DNA from: CAVVIO01 sp963748095
GTDB lineage: Bacteria; Bacteroidota; Bacteroidia; Bacteroidales; UBA10428
NCBI GenBank assembly: GCA_963748095.1
Contig: CAVVIO010000069.1
Coordinates: forward strand, 105,244 to 169,243
Direction of reading: 5' to 3'
Length of the DNA: 64,000 nt
The notes beneath the pieces are model-generated. The model did no database searches. It saw only the letters and a program-made list of their open reading frames with translations, and was not told the DNA's origin. Made by a program: the position numbers and the translations under genes. Shown in pieces: positions 6,805 through 16,915 of the stretch (positions are counted from its first letter, which is position 1; every line of letters starts with the position of its first letter).

Positions 6805-9612
6805 TCATTTGAGTTTTTCTTTTAAAAACCTTCCGGTATAGGATTGTTCACAGTTCACAATTTCTTCCGGTGTTCCTTCATATACTATATAACCTCCGTT
6901 TTCTCCACCTTCCGGGCCAAGGTCGATCAGCCAGTCGGCCGATTTAATGATTTCCATATTGTGTTCAATGATCAGTATGGAATGCCCTTTTCTGATCAAC
7001 GCCTGGAACGATTCCAGTAATTTACGGATATCATGGAAATGCAAACCGGTAGTGGGTTCATCGAACATAAAAAGGGTAGGAGTGTTCGATTTTTCTCCCC
7101 CAAGGAACGAAGCCAGCTTCACCCGTTGACTTTCTCCCCCACTCAGCGTGCTTGATGATTGGCCTAATTTCACATAGCCGAGTCCGACATCTGCCAGTGG
7201 GCTTAGTTTTTCAACAATCTTCTTTTCTGTTGTCCCTTTTTGTTCGCTGAAGAAAGAAATGGCTTCATCAACCGTAAAATCCAGAATATCGTAAATGTTT
7301 TTACCGTGATATTTTACTTCCAGGATTTCATCTTTAAACCTTTTACCTCCGCAGCTTTCGCAGGTAAGATATACATCTGCCATAAACTGCATTTCAACCT
7401 TTATTACTCCGTCGCCCTGGCATTCTTCGCACCTGCCACCATCGACGTTGAAAGAAAAATGAGATGCCTTGTATCCGTTTTGTTTCGATAACTGTTGCAG
7501 CGAAAATAGTTTCCTGATCTCATCGTATGCTTTTATGTAGGTCACCGGGTTCGACCGCGATGATTTACCTATAGGGTTCTGATCCACAAATTCTACATTC
7601 GCAATAAGATTAGTATCTCCCGTAAGTTTCGAAAATTTACCGGCTTTTTCGCTGTAGCCGTTATAAATTTTTTTCAGGGCGGGATAAAAAATCCCTTTAA
7701 TAAGCGAAGATTTCCCTGATCCGCTTACTCCCGATACCACTGTGATTACATTCAGGGGTATTTTTAATGTAAGGTTCTTCAGGTTATTTTCCAGTGCCCC
7801 TTCAATTTTGATATAATTATTCCATTTTCTTCTTTTTGCCGGAAGGGAAATTTTTTCTTTGCCGATAAGGTATTGTGCGGTAAGTCCGTCACTTTTTTCG
7901 AGCAATGCAGGATATGTTCCCTGAAATATAAGCTCTCCACCCAGTCTGCCGGCAAAAGGCCCTATGTCGATTATTTCATCGGCTGCCTTAATTATTTCTT
8001 CTTCATGTTCCACCACCATCACCGTATTACCGATCTGTTGTAGTTTTTTCAATACATCAATCAGTAGATGAGTATCACGCGGATGCAGTCCGATGCTGGG
8101 TTCATCGAGTATATAAAGTGATCCTACCAGGCTGCTTCCCAGTGTAGTGGCAAGGTTAATGCGCTGCGATTCACCTCCCGACAAAGTGGATGATAAACGG
8201 TTAAGCGTCAGGTATCCTAATCCCACGTTGCATAAAAAATCAAGACGGTTCTTAATTTCGATCAGTAAACGGCCTGCTACCTTTTTTTCATACTCAGTTA
8301 ATTGTATTTGCCTGAAAAAATCGAGCAGACGGTCGACAGGCATAAGTACAAGATCTGTCACTGAATTCGTACCGACTTTCACAAAAGATGCTTCTTTCTT
8401 CAGCCGGGTTCCCTTGCATTCGGGACAGGTTGTTTTTCCCCTGTATCGCGAGAGCATAACACGATACTGGATTTTGTATTTTTTTGTTTCGAGATAATCG
8501 AAAAATGCATCGATCCCTTTAAAATATTTATTTCCAGTCCATAATACATGTTTCTGTTCATCGGAAAGCATGTAATATGGTTTGTGAATTGGAAAATCGA
8601 ATTGAGAAGCATTCAATACAAGCCGTTCTTTCCATTTTTGCATTTTTTCTCCTTTCCAGCAGACAACTGCATCCTGATACACGGAAAGGCTTTTATCCGG
8701 TATCACCAGGTCTTCATCAATGCCTATAATTTTTCCATATCCTTCGCATAACGGGCAGGCGCCAACAGGATTATTAAAGCTGAACATGTGCGGTGAAGGT
8801 TCTTCATACGTGACACCATCCAATTCGAATTTATTCGAAAAACTTCGTTCAGACTGCGGCTCAGCCTCAAAAGTCCTGATCAGGCATTCTCCTTCTCCCA
8901 GCTTAAATGCCATCTGCACCGAATCGGCATAACGGCTGAGTGAATCCTCATCGTTGTTAACGGATATACGGTCTACAACCACATGAAAGTCTTTATCCTC
9001 AAATGCAGGAATATTATCCAGGATATCCTGTATATTAACAATCTCGTTCTGATGTTCAAGTCGCACAATACCCTGGTAATTCAGGTCCATTAACTGTCTT
9101 GAGAATTCGAGGTTTTTTATTCTGTTCAGCGGTGCCAGTATCAGGAGCCTTGTCGATTCGGGAAACGCTGTAATGAAATTGACCGCATCGGTTACTGTTT
9201 CTTTTTTCACTTCCTCACCTGTTGCGGGAGAAAATGTTTTTCCTATTCGTGCAAAAAGCAGTTTCAGATAATCATAAATTTCGGTAGATGTGCCTACAGT
9301 GGAACGTGGATTACGGGTATTCACCTTTTGTTCTATAGCAATAGCCGGAGGTATTCCTTTGATAAGATCCACTTCGGGTTTGTGCATTCTCCCAAGGAAC
9401 TGCCGGGCATAAGCTGACAGACTTTCTACATAACGGCGCTGACCTTCGGCATAAATTGTATCGAAAGCAAGCGATGATTTTCCTGATCCTGATAAACCTG
9501 TAATTACAATAAATTTATTCCGTGGAATCGAAAGGCTGATATTTTTCAGGTTATGTACCCGGGCATTTTTCACAATAATGTATTGCTGAGCTTCCTTCTT
9601 TTTTTCCGGCAT
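6805..9612 (-). CDS. uvrA: Excinuclease ABC subunit A
   Basis: A 935-residue damage-recognition ATPase of nucleotide excision repair. The N-terminal Walker A is GLSGSGKSS near residue 40, followed by the UvrA block YAEGQRRYVESLSAYARQFL. Zinc-binding pairs include CPLC near 284 and CPEC near 390 in the first half, and CEEC plus CESC in the second. ABC signatures LSGGESQR occur twice, with Walker B segments YILDEPSIGLH and FMFDEPTTGLH. The second Walker A is GVSGSGKSS. Length and domain order are standard. A minus-strand TACCTTTG (9671-9664) about 55 nt before the ATG may be its -7 box. Confidence 0.97.
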   Translation of the reverse strand: MPEKKKEAQQYIIVKNARVHNLKNISLSIPRNKFIVITGLSGSGKSSLAFDTIYAEGQRRYVESLSAYARQFLGRMHKPEVDLIKGIPPAIAIEQKVNTRNPRSTVGTSTEIYDYLKLLFARIGKTFSPATGEEVKKETVTDAVNFITAFPESTRLLILAPLNRIKNLEFSRQLMDLNYQGIVRLEHQNEIVNIQDILDNIPAFEDKDFHVVVDRISVNNDEDSLSRYADSVQMAFKLGEGECLIRTFEAEPQSERSFSNKFELDGVTYEEPSPHMFSFNNPVGACPLCEGYGKIIGIDEDLVIPDKSLSVYQDAVVCWKGEKMQKWKERLVLNASQFDFPIHKPYYMLSDEQKHVLWTGNKYFKGIDAFFDYLETKKYKIQYRVMLSRYRGKTTCPECKGTRLKKEASFVKVGTNSVTDLVLMPVDRLLDFFRQIQLTEYEKKVAGRLLIEIKNRLDFLCNVGLGYLTLNRLSSTLSGGESQRINLATTLGSSLVGSLYILDEPSIGLHPRDTHLLIDVLKKLQQIGNTVMVVEHEEEIIKAADEIIDIGPFAGRLGGELIFQGTYPALLEKSDGLTAQYLIGKEKISLPAKRRKWNNYIKIEGALENNLKNLTLKIPLNVITVVSGVSGSGKSSLIKGIFYPALKKIYNGYSEKAGKFSKLTGDTNLIANVEFVDQNPIGKSSRSNPVTYIKAYDEIRKLFSLQQLSKQNGYKASHFSFNVDGGRCEECQGDGVIKVEMQFMADVYLTCESCGGKRFKDEILEVKYHGKNIYDILDFTVDEAISFFSEQKGTTEKKIVEKLSPLADVGLGYVKLGQSSSTLSGGESQRVKLASFLGGEKSNTPTLFMFDEPTTGLHFHDIRKLLESFQALIRKGHSILIIEHNMEIIKSADWLIDLGPEGGENGGYIVYEGTPEEIVNCEQSYTGRFLKEKLK

Positions 9613-9792
9613 AGTATTTGCGTGATTCTTGTATTATTAAAAGTTATTTTTTATATTCGCATGCAAAGGTATTTGATATATTAAAAAAAATCACTTACTT
9701 GCAATAATTATTAATCATTAACTAAAGGAGAACCATTTATCGACAAAACCTATACTCTTTTTACTAGTTAACATATTGAAAAGGAGGTAGAT

Positions 9793-10383
9793 TTGAAAGC
9801 ACATAATCTAACAGATTATGAACTTGTCGAGAGGTTCATACAAGGTGATCAGGGAAGTATAGAGTATCTGATTAACCGTCATAGGAAAAAAGTTTACACT
9901 TACATTTTTTTGGTTGTCAAAGACCAACATTTAGCTGAAGACATTTTTCAGGACACATTTATCAAAGTGATTAAATCACTGCTTGATGGTAAATACAAGG
10001 ACAATGGAAGGTTTATGTCATGGGTAATACGTATTGCGCATAACTTGATTATAGACCACTTCAGGAAAGAAAAGCAGATGAAGACATTTTCCAACGATAA
10101 TTACGAGTCGGATCTGTTCAATTCGAAAAAGTTTTCCGATAAAAATATTGAGGAAGAGCTTGTCTTTGAACAGATAACGGAAGACATCCGTAATCTGATA
10201 GAAGAATTGCCGGAAGACCAGAAAGAAGTAGTTATTCTGCGGCATTATGTAGGGTTAAGCTTTAAGGAAATTGCCGACCAGACGGAGGTTAGTATCAATA
10301 CGGCTCTGGGCCGGATGCGTTATGCATTGATAAATCTCAGAAAACTGATACGTGAAAAAAACCTAAGTCTGACATCTATTTAA
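9793..10383 (+). CDS. ECF-type RNA polymerase sigma factor, TTG start
   Basis: A 196-residue sigma-70 family protein. Region 2 (about 25-95) contains AEDIFQDTFIKV and the -10-reading segment FMSWVIRIAHNLIIDHFRK. Region 4 (about 135-185) contains LPEDQKEVVILRHYVGLSFKEIA and a helix-turn-helix ending TALGRMRYAL. The start is TTG at 9793; a perfect ribosome binding site AAGGAGG lies five nt upstream of it and no ATG is available nearby, so TTG is well supported. Strong SD sequences are uncommon in Bacteroidetes. No anti-sigma gene with a membrane segment is adjacent; a 72-residue protein follows. The target regulon cannot be read from this window. Confidence 0.92.
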   Translation: MKAHNLTDYELVERFIQGDQGSIEYLINRHRKKVYTYIFLVVKDQHLAEDIFQDTFIKVIKSLLDGKYKDNGRFMSWVIRIAHNLIIDHFRKEKQMKTFSNDNYESDLFNSKKFSDKNIEEELVFEQITEDIRNLIEELPEDQKEVVILRHYVGLSFKEIADQTEVSINTALGRMRYALINLRKLIREKNLSLTSI

Positions 10384-10505
10384 CAGGTGTGAAAAACGGG
10401 TGTTGAAAAAATAATCCGGTAGAATACGCAATAATAATTTTAACCTGGGCGTTAGTAAGTCATTAATTTAATGTGGATGACTTAATACTTAATTAACAAT
10501 TGCCT

Positions 10506-10724
10506 ATGCGTAAAATTTCTACTATTTACTTCATCGTTAACACCATTGCTTCAGGGAAAAAACAGTTTGGATTATTTGATTTAAACAGGTTACCTGTTAA
10601 GGGAGGTGAAAACATAAATGAAGTATTAAATTATCAGGAGAGGCTGGAGTATGATGTACGTGATGAGGTTGTGAAAAATATTCTTGACTTCTCTGTAGTA
10701 TACAGAAACAATAAAAAGAGTTAA
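10506..10724 (+). CDS. Small protein of unknown function downstream of the ECF sigma factor (72 aa)
   Basis: ATG at 10506 (a TTG two codons earlier is less likely) gives 72 residues with no signal peptide or membrane segment. The N-terminus is basic and hydrophobic (MRKISTIYFIVNTIASGKKQ), then a FGLFDLNRL block and a charged helix DVRDEVVKNILDF. The family is not recognised. It lies 122 nt behind the sigma gene in the same direction and before a shared terminator, so it may be in the same transcript. An anti-sigma or sigma-controlled role is only a guess from position. Confidence 0.6.
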   Translation: MRKISTIYFIVNTIASGKKQFGLFDLNRLPVKGGENINEVLNYQERLEYDVRDEVVKNILDFSVVYRNNKKS

Positions 10725-10733
10725 TGCTGAAAT

Positions 10734-10766
10734 AAAAAAACCGCCATTATTTGTGGCGGTTTTTTT
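10734..10766. terminator. Bidirectional terminator between the small ORF and mdh
   Basis: A7-CCGCC (10734-10745), a 9-nt loop, then GGCGG-T7 (10755-10766). A and T runs flank both sides, so it can stop transcription from the left (72-aa gene) and from mdh on the right. Confidence 0.9.
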
Positions 10767-10795
10767 ATATTCAAAAATTGAATTATCGTAATGTA

Positions 10796-11728
10796 TTATT
10801 GTTCCATATTATCCAGTACATTCATGGTTTCTTTTACAGCGTTTGCTGAAGCATGAAGTTTTTCCAGTTCTTCATCATTAAGTTTCAGTTCAATAATTCT
10901 TTCGACACCTTTTTTACCCAGAACAACCGGAACGCCTAAAAATACATCTTTTAAGCCATATTCACCATCTAATTTAACACAACACGGAAGCACACGTCTT
11001 TGATTCCTGGTAATTGCTTCGGCCATACGGGCTGCTGCAGAGCCTGGTGCATACCAGGCAGAGGTTCCCATCAACTTCACCAGCTCACCACCGCCAAATT
11101 TTGTGCGTTCAACAATTGCATCAATACGATCACTGGGCAGTAACTCTTCAATAGGAATTCCGCTGATAGTGGTATATCTTGGAAGGGGAACCATGGTATC
11201 ACCATGGCCACCCAATAACAGTGCCTGAATATCTTTTGGAGAAACATTTAACTCATCGGCAAGAAATGCCCGGTATCTGCCTGTGTCGAGTATGCCGGCC
11301 ATCCCCATCACCCTCGACCTTGGAAATTTTGAGGCTATATATGCCTGGTAAGTCATTACATCCAACGGATTGGATACAATGATCAGGATAGCATCAGGAG
11401 AATATTTAATAACATTTTCGGTAACGTTTTTTACTATACCAGCATTAACCTCAATAAGATCATCCCTGCTCATGCCTGGTTTACGCGGTAATCCCGAAGT
11501 GATAACAACAACATTCGAATCTGCAGTTTTTGAATAATCATTTGTAACACCAATGGTTTTGGTATTAAACCGGTCAATAGGTGCACTTTCCCATATGTCG
11601 AGTGCTTTACCTTCGGCCAGCCCCTCCTTGATGTCAAGCAGAACAACTTCACTGGCAGCATCTTTATGCGCCAGTACATCCGCACATGTTGCCCCAACAT
11701 TCCCCGCGCCTACTACAGTAACTTTCAT
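10796..11728 (-). CDS. mdh: Malate dehydrogenase (NAD-dependent, LDH-like type)
   Basis: A 310-residue enzyme interconverting malate and oxaloacetate in the TCA cycle. The N-terminal Rossmann motif is VVGAGNVGAT. The substrate-discriminating loop reads GLPRKPGMSR, with Arg at the position that selects malate over lactate. The NAD-binding VSNPLDVMTY and catalytic histidine segment LLGGHGDTMVPL are intact. Length and motifs match the LDH-like MDH group used by Bacteroidetes. A minus-strand TAAATTTG (11788-11781) about 55 nt before the ATG is a possible -7 promoter element. Confidence 0.96.
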   Translation of the reverse strand: MKVTVVGAGNVGATCADVLAHKDAASEVVLLDIKEGLAEGKALDIWESAPIDRFNTKTIGVTNDYSKTADSNVVVITSGLPRKPGMSRDDLIEVNAGIVKNVTENVIKYSPDAILIIVSNPLDVMTYQAYIASKFPRSRVMGMAGILDTGRYRAFLADELNVSPKDIQALLLGGHGDTMVPLPRYTTISGIPIEELLPSDRIDAIVERTKFGGGELVKLMGTSAWYAPGSAAARMAEAITRNQRRVLPCCVKLDGEYGLKDVFLGVPVVLGKKGVERIIELKLNDEELEKLHASANAVKETMNVLDNMEQ

Positions 11729-11975
11729 AATAAATCTTTTATGTTTTATTAAAATTATATTTTATGTGGTGCAATAATAACAAATTTACCAATAAAATTT
11801 TTTGTATTCAGACTTAATTTAAGTAACAATAATTATTAGTTGTACATTAAACAGCTTCCTTAAATTATTGTTTTAATTCGAAACTATAAATTTCTTCTTC
11901 TACAATTTTTACTACTTTTGAATTGAAAATCTGAAAACCTTATTTTATTTCTAAAATGTCATTCAACAAGAATAG

Positions 11976-12650
11976 ATGGATATAGTCAAAAATATAGAAT
12001 CGATAAAAGTCACGATCCCGGAAAATGTAAAATTAATTGCCGTTTCGAAAACCAAACCCGAAGAAATGGTTTTGGAAGCTTACCGTGCAGGGCATAAAAT
12101 TTTCGGCGAAAATAAGGTTCAGGAAATAGTGAGGAAATACGAGGCTTTGCCAAAAGATATCGAATGGCATTTTATAGGGCATCTTCAGACCAATAAAGTA
12201 AAATACGTTGTCCCTTTTGTGTCGCTGATTCATTCTGTTGATAGTTTTAAATTATTAAAAACGATTAATAAAGAGGCTGAGCGGTTGAATAAAATAGTAG
12301 ATTGCCTTTTTGAGATGAAAATAGCAAAGGAAGAATCGAAGTTCGGGATGACTACTGAACAGGTAAAACAGATTTTAGGGTCGGCTGAGTACCAGGTATT
12401 CCGGAATATCCGACTGAGGGGCCTGATGGGAATGGCGACTTTTACTGAAGATGAAAAAATAATAAAATCGGAATTTCAATTTTTACATTCCTGCTTTGAT
12501 GAAATAAAAAATTCGTATTTTAATGGGGTCAATTATTTCAGTGAGATTTCCATGGGAATGTCTGATGATTATGTAATTGCGATTGAAGAGGGCGCTACTA
12601 TGATAAGGGTGGGAAGTAAAATATTTGGCGACAGAATTTATTCTGTGTAG
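11976..12650 (+). CDS. YggS/PROSC-family pyridoxal phosphate homeostasis protein
   Basis: A 224-residue single-domain PLP-binding TIM barrel. The Schiff-base lysine is Lys25 in LIAVSKTKP, followed by FGENKVQE and WHFIGHLQTNK, all family hallmarks. The C-terminal phosphate-binding region has SMGMSDD and MIRVGSKIFGDR. The protein buffers intracellular PLP and has no known catalytic activity. It is divergent from mdh; a TACTTTTG at 11,913-11,920 could be its -7 promoter box. The frameshifted PyrD-like gene follows after 35 nt in the same direction. Confidence 0.93.
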   Translation: MDIVKNIESIKVTIPENVKLIAVSKTKPEEMVLEAYRAGHKIFGENKVQEIVRKYEALPKDIEWHFIGHLQTNKVKYVVPFVSLIHSVDSFKLLKTINKEAERLNKIVDCLFEMKIAKEESKFGMTTEQVKQILGSAEYQVFRNIRLRGLMGMATFTEDEKIIKSEFQFLHSCFDEIKNSYFNGVNYFSEISMGMSDDYVIAIEEGATMIRVGSKIFGDRIYSV

Positions 12651-12685
12651 ATATAAATAATAAAATATAAAGTAATTTTTAAGAA

Positions 12686-13664
12686 ATGGCTGATCTATCA
12701 ACTACTTATTTAGGATTAAAATTGAAAAATCCTGTCATTGTCAGCAGTTCCGGATTGACAAACAGTGTAAATAAAATAGAAAAACTGGCAGGTTATGGTG
12801 CCGGTGCAGTAGTTTTAAAATCGTTGTTTGAAGAACAAATAAATTACGAGGCTGGATCGATGCTTCAGCACTCGGATTATCCGGAAGCCAGGGACTACCT
12901 GAAAAATTATACGAAAAACAACTCGCTGGAAGAATACCTCACATTGATTGAACAAACAAAAAAAGCAGTTGATATTCCTGTAATAGCCAGTATTAATTGC
13001 GTATCAGCGAATGAATGGGTTTCGTTTGCAAAAAAAATAGAAGATGCCGGTGCCGACGCACTGGAATTAAATGTTTTTTATGTTCCCCTTGATAAGGAGC
13101 AGGGTTCGGAACGGTATGAAAATGTGTATTATGAGCTGGTAACTAAAATAAAGGATTTCACTTCTTTACCTTTGGCCAGTTAAACTCGGGCCTTATTTTA
13201 CCAACCTGTTGCAGGTAGTAAATAAGCTATATTTCAGAGGTGTGACGGGAGCCGTGTTGTTCAACCGGTTTTATGCCCCCGATATCGATATTACTAATTT
13301 AAATATAACCTCAGGTGAAGTATTCAGTTCACCTGCCGATATCCGTCAATCGTTGCGATGGATAGGTATTGTTTCCGAAAATATAGATAAGATAGATCTT
13401 TCTGCTTCTACCGGAAACCACGATGGTGAAGCTGTGATAAAACAATTACTGGCAGGAGCAACAACTGTACAGGTATGTTCCACACTTTATAAGAACGGTG
13501 TGGAATATTTGCAGAAAATTATTGAAGATGTTGCAAATTGGATGAATGTTAATTCATATGATTTCGTTAGTGATTTCAGAGGTAAACTGAATTATAAAAA
13601 CATTCCCGACCCGGCAGTTTTTGAACGTACCCAATTTATGAAGTATTTTTCAGGTCTTCAGTAA
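12686..13664 (+). pseudogene. Dihydroorotate dehydrogenase-like protein, frameshifted
   Basis: Two adjacent frames together give one PyrD-like TIM-barrel protein of about 325 residues. The first (12686-13183) starts MADLSTTYLGLKLKNPVIVSSSG and ends at TAA after TSLPLAS. The second frame continues from LGPYFTNLLQVVNKLYF to FSGLQ. Removing one T from AGTTAAACTC at 13,179-13,188 restores the natural reading S-K-L-G. A single-base insertion (error or real mutation) is therefore the cause. The family resembles class 1A DHODs but is usually annotated only as DHOD-like; the genuine pyrD need not be this gene. It probably forms an operon with yggS. Confidence 0.85.
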
Positions 13665-13678
13665 AAAGAAAGCTATTC

Positions 13679-14224
13679 TTACAACGCGATTTTTAAAGAA
13701 GATACATCGGGAATATTTTTAAGTATTCTCAGCAATTCTGTATATAACAAAGTTTTATCTTCCGTTATATCGTCTTTCCTTTCCTGCAAAATGTGAATGC
13801 ATTCTTCTTTTATTTGGGGGTTTGTTTCGTGTAACGAATATTCGATAACAGTAAATGCTTCAAGAGAAGCCATGTAATTTCCCTTAATAAAAATATCTGT
13901 AAAGACGGGCAGATGATTACTGAAGTTAAGTCCAGTTCCCCAACAATCGGCCAGTACCTGGGGAAGATTTTCACCGAAATCCCCTTTTCCTATTTCTTCA
14001 ACCAGCACGGGCACTACTTCCTGAATCTTCAAGTCGCTGATAAACTGGTGCACCGCTTCAAGAATTTCCGGTTTGGTTTTGTCATTGATCAGAGCAATGA
14101 TTAAGGGAATATGCGACGCATTGCCCGTATGCCGCAGTTCCTTTAAGGCATCCAGAACAGTAGTTGTACTCTTAGACTGAAGCTTGGCAACTATCTCTTT
14201 ATAGTATTTTTCTTCCTGACTCAT
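13679..14224 (-). CDS. HEAT-repeat protein
   Basis: A 181-residue, all-helical cytoplasmic protein. Consecutive helix pairs with the HEAT pattern are visible at about residues 22-60 (ALKELRHTGNASHIPLIIALIND) and 62-95 (VHQFISDLKIQEVVPVLVEEI), with weaker ones to the end. HEAT proteins are scaffolds; no partner is indicated by sequence. It is the last gene of the likely operon pabB-tilS-HEAT (26-nt gap to tilS) and converges on the PyrD-like gene with only 14 nt between. Confidence 0.75.
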   Translation of the reverse strand: MSQEEKYYKEIVAKLQSKSTTTVLDALKELRHTGNASHIPLIIALINDKTKPEILEAVHQFISDLKIQEVVPVLVEEIGKGDFGENLPQVLADCWGTGLNFSNHLPVFTDIFIKGNYMASLEAFTVIEYSLHETNPQIKEECIHILQERKDDITEDKTLLYTELLRILKNIPDVSSLKIAL

Positions 14225-14250
14225 TTTTCAAATTCATTAATTCTGTTTCA

Positions 14251-15579
14251 TCAATCATGCATCTCAAAAATTACTAACTCCTTAGTATGGTCTGTAATTC
14301 TGAACCTGTTATCTGCCCGATGGCCCATGATCCAAATTATATCATTGCCGGAACACAATAACCAGGTATTTTCTTTCTCCAAAATTGAGAATTTATTATC
14401 GATAAAAAAATCACTTAGTTTCTTTTTTTGCCGCATCCCGAACGGATAAAAAATATCTCCCTGCTTCCAACGGCGTACCATTAATGGAAAAGAAAGCTTG
14501 CTTTTATCGACGGCAATTTTACTTTTTTCCCGTGGAATAATAAAATCATCACGATGGTTCTGTTTTATTATTTTTAATGTAAAAGGTAGGGATGGCTCTA
14601 AATCTTCTTCACCGATTTCAAATTCCTGTTGGATATTATAATCATTTACGGCACTAATATATAAGCGTGTACGATCTTTCACCAGCCTGTATGTATGCGA
14701 AAAAAATTGTTTACCGCTTTGTGCGGACATAGTCGTATAAATTTCTCTTACGACTTCATAATTAAATTGAAATTCTTCCAGAATATCAAATAATATTTCT
14801 GCACTTATATTAAGTAACTGTAATTGTGATATTTCAATGTATACAGTGTTGTTTTCATGCCTTATCAGTTTTTGTTTCCACTGTTCGATCTGATGAAAAT
14901 ACAGTCTGGCTGCTTCACTTATACGTCCTATATTTTCATTCATAGTAAGGTTAAACCTGGGATTTAGCTGTTGAAATCCGGGAATAAGCTTATGACGGAG
15001 AATATTCCGGGTATATTTCAATTCATTGTTGCTGGAATCTTCCCGGAATTTAATGCTCTTACCTGAACTGTAATTTGATATTTCCTCACGTGTGGCAAAC
15101 AGCAAAGGCCTTACGATATCTTCATTGCTGGGTTTTATGCCCGCAAGTCCTTTAATTCCCGTACCCCTGCTCAGGTTGATAAAGAATGTTTCTACCAGAT
15201 CGTCCATATGGTGGGCCAAAGCGATAAACTGATAGTTTTCGCCGGCCATAATTTTCCTGAACCATTCGAATCGCAAATCGCGCGCAGCCATCTGGATGGA
15301 TATTTTTTTTTCTTCCGAATAACTTTTTGTGTCGAATTTTACGGTATGGAATGGTAAACCCGACAATTCGGCTTTTTCTTTTACAAACTGCTGATCTATA
15401 TCGGATTCATCTCCTCTGAGCTGAAAATTACAATGAGCTATTCCAATATTAAATCCGGATCTGATAAATAAGTCGAGCATAACCATGGAGTCAATTCCCC
15501 CGCTTATACCCAGCAGAATTTTATCGTTTTTTGTAAACAGCCGGTTATCCTGAATATAATTTAAAAATCTTTCCAGCAT
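14251..15579 (-). CDS. tilS: tRNA(Ile)-lysidine synthetase
   Basis: A 442-residue N-type ATP pyrophosphatase that modifies C34 of the CAU-anticodon tRNA-Ile so that it reads AUA. The PP-loop is LLGISGGIDSMVMLD near residue 22. Further signatures are HCNFQLRGDESD, ALAHHMDDLVETFFINLSRGTG and a C-terminal substrate domain with PLMVRRWKQGD and the HRADNRFRI end. The length is normal for the long TilS form. It lies 15 nt behind pabB. TilS is essential in most bacteria, and this copy is intact. Confidence 0.96.
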   Translation of the reverse strand: MLERFLNYIQDNRLFTKNDKILLGISGGIDSMVMLDLFIRSGFNIGIAHCNFQLRGDESDIDQQFVKEKAELSGLPFHTVKFDTKSYSEEKKISIQMAARDLRFEWFRKIMAGENYQFIALAHHMDDLVETFFINLSRGTGIKGLAGIKPSNEDIVRPLLFATREEISNYSSGKSIKFREDSSNNELKYTRNILRHKLIPGFQQLNPRFNLTMNENIGRISEAARLYFHQIEQWKQKLIRHENNTVYIEISQLQLLNISAEILFDILEEFQFNYEVVREIYTTMSAQSGKQFFSHTYRLVKDRTRLYISAVNDYNIQQEFEIGEEDLEPSLPFTLKIIKQNHRDDFIIPREKSKIAVDKSKLSFPLMVRRWKQGDIFYPFGMRQKKKLSDFFIDNKFSILEKENTWLLCSGNDIIWIMGHRADNRFRITDHTKELVIFEMHD

Positions 15580-15594
15580 TTAATAATTGGATTA

Positions 15595-16902
15595 TTAATT
15601 TGTCTGATCCTGTAAAACATCAAATATAGCTTTTGCTTTCAGCAGGCACTCATCATATTCGTTTTCCGGTTCGGAAAGTGCAGTGATGGCACCTCCGGTC
15701 ATGTACGATATACATTTCCCTGCCTGGTTATACATTAGGCTCCTGATGACCACGTTAAAGTCGAAGTGGCCTTCCGGAGTGAAATAACCAACCGAGCCGG
15801 AATAAAGGCCTCTTTTTGTATCTTCATATTTCTCAATTAATTCCATGGCTTTTACCTTTGGGGCACCGGTCATCGATCCCATTGGAAAAATCTGCTGTAT
15901 AATCTGCACGGGATGAATGCCGGCCCTGGGCTTTGCTTTTATTGTTGAGATCATCTGGTGAACTTGTGCAAATGTATAAATTCCACAGAGTTCTTCTACC
16001 TCTACACTGTTTTTATCTGCTATTTTTGCCAGGTCGTTTCGCACCAGATCAACGATCATAATATTTTCAGCCCTTTCTTTCGGATCATTCCGAAGTTCGT
16101 CAGATAATTTTTTGTCTGCTTCATTATTTCCCCCTCTTTTCCGGGTTCCTTTTATTGGCTGACTGATTACATGGTTTCCATCGTATTTTAAAAATCTTTC
16201 GGGGCTGGAGCTAATCAGGTATTTGTCAAATAATCTGTAAATACCCGAAAATGGGGCAGGAGAGTGATTGTTAAGTTTTAAATAGAGCGATACTGGGGAA
16301 AGTTCTACATTATCAGCATAAAATTCATGACAAAAGTTTAATTCGTAAACATCTCCTTTATGGATGTGTTCCTTAATTTGATTCACTTTTTTGATATATT
16401 GTTGTTTGGTGTATTTTTCAGATAGGCCGGTAATTATGTTATTCCGTTGAAATTCGTCGGTTGTTTCAGATATCTCCCTGAAGACAGTATCTGGTTCAAC
16501 ATCGTAATCAGGTGAAATGTGAAGTTTCAGATTATTACCGGTTAGTGTAATCACAATTTCTGGTTGGAAGAAATAAATAGCAGGAAATCCAATCCTGTCA
16601 GGATGATTTGATACCAGTTTTTCCGTCTCATTTTTTAAATCGTATGAAAAATAGCCGAAAATCCAGTCATTTTTCTCATTGATAAAATGTTCCAACGATT
16701 CAAATGACTGTTCGGGAGTTGGCTTCAGCAAATCACGAATTCCGGCAGCCAGGATAATATCGAATTCGGAATAGTGATCTTTTTTATCGGGGAGTTGGTT
16801 GCTGTTCAGAAAACAAAAGACGGAAAATTTTCCTGCCCATGTTACCAATTTATTTCTGATAAATAAAGGGTCTTCAATAGTATATACCTTTTCAATTCGC
16901 AT
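15595..16902 (-). CDS. pabB: Aminodeoxychorismate synthase component I
   Basis: A 435-residue chorismate-utilising enzyme making aminodeoxychorismate for folate. The ATG at 16,902 is chosen over a TTG two codons upstream. The active site contains SQPIKGTRKRG; the Lys of PIKGT marks PabB, whereas anthranilate synthase (TrpE) has Ala there. Other motifs are VDLVRNDL, GSMTGAPKVKAMELI and the C-terminal TGGAITALSEPENEYDE. No pabA or trpG lies nearby, so the glutaminase partner must be elsewhere. First gene of the pabB-tilS-HEAT cluster. Confidence 0.92.
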   Translation of the reverse strand: MRIEKVYTIEDPLFIRNKLVTWAGKFSVFCFLNSNQLPDKKDHYSEFDIILAAGIRDLLKPTPEQSFESLEHFINEKNDWIFGYFSYDLKNETEKLVSNHPDRIGFPAIYFFQPEIVITLTGNNLKLHISPDYDVEPDTVFREISETTDEFQRNNIITGLSEKYTKQQYIKKVNQIKEHIHKGDVYELNFCHEFYADNVELSPVSLYLKLNNHSPAPFSGIYRLFDKYLISSSPERFLKYDGNHVISQPIKGTRKRGGNNEADKKLSDELRNDPKERAENIMIVDLVRNDLAKIADKNSVEVEELCGIYTFAQVHQMISTIKAKPRAGIHPVQIIQQIFPMGSMTGAPKVKAMELIEKYEDTKRGLYSGSVGYFTPEGHFDFNVVIRSLMYNQAGKCISYMTGGAITALSEPENEYDECLLKAKAIFDVLQDQTN

Positions 16903-16915
16903 ATACAAAAATAAA

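Noticed and set aside
9721..9760. Second SD-like AAAGGAG with a short frame before the sigma gene
   Set aside because: No ATG, GTG or TTG at proper distance; only an ATT-initiated ten-codon frame.
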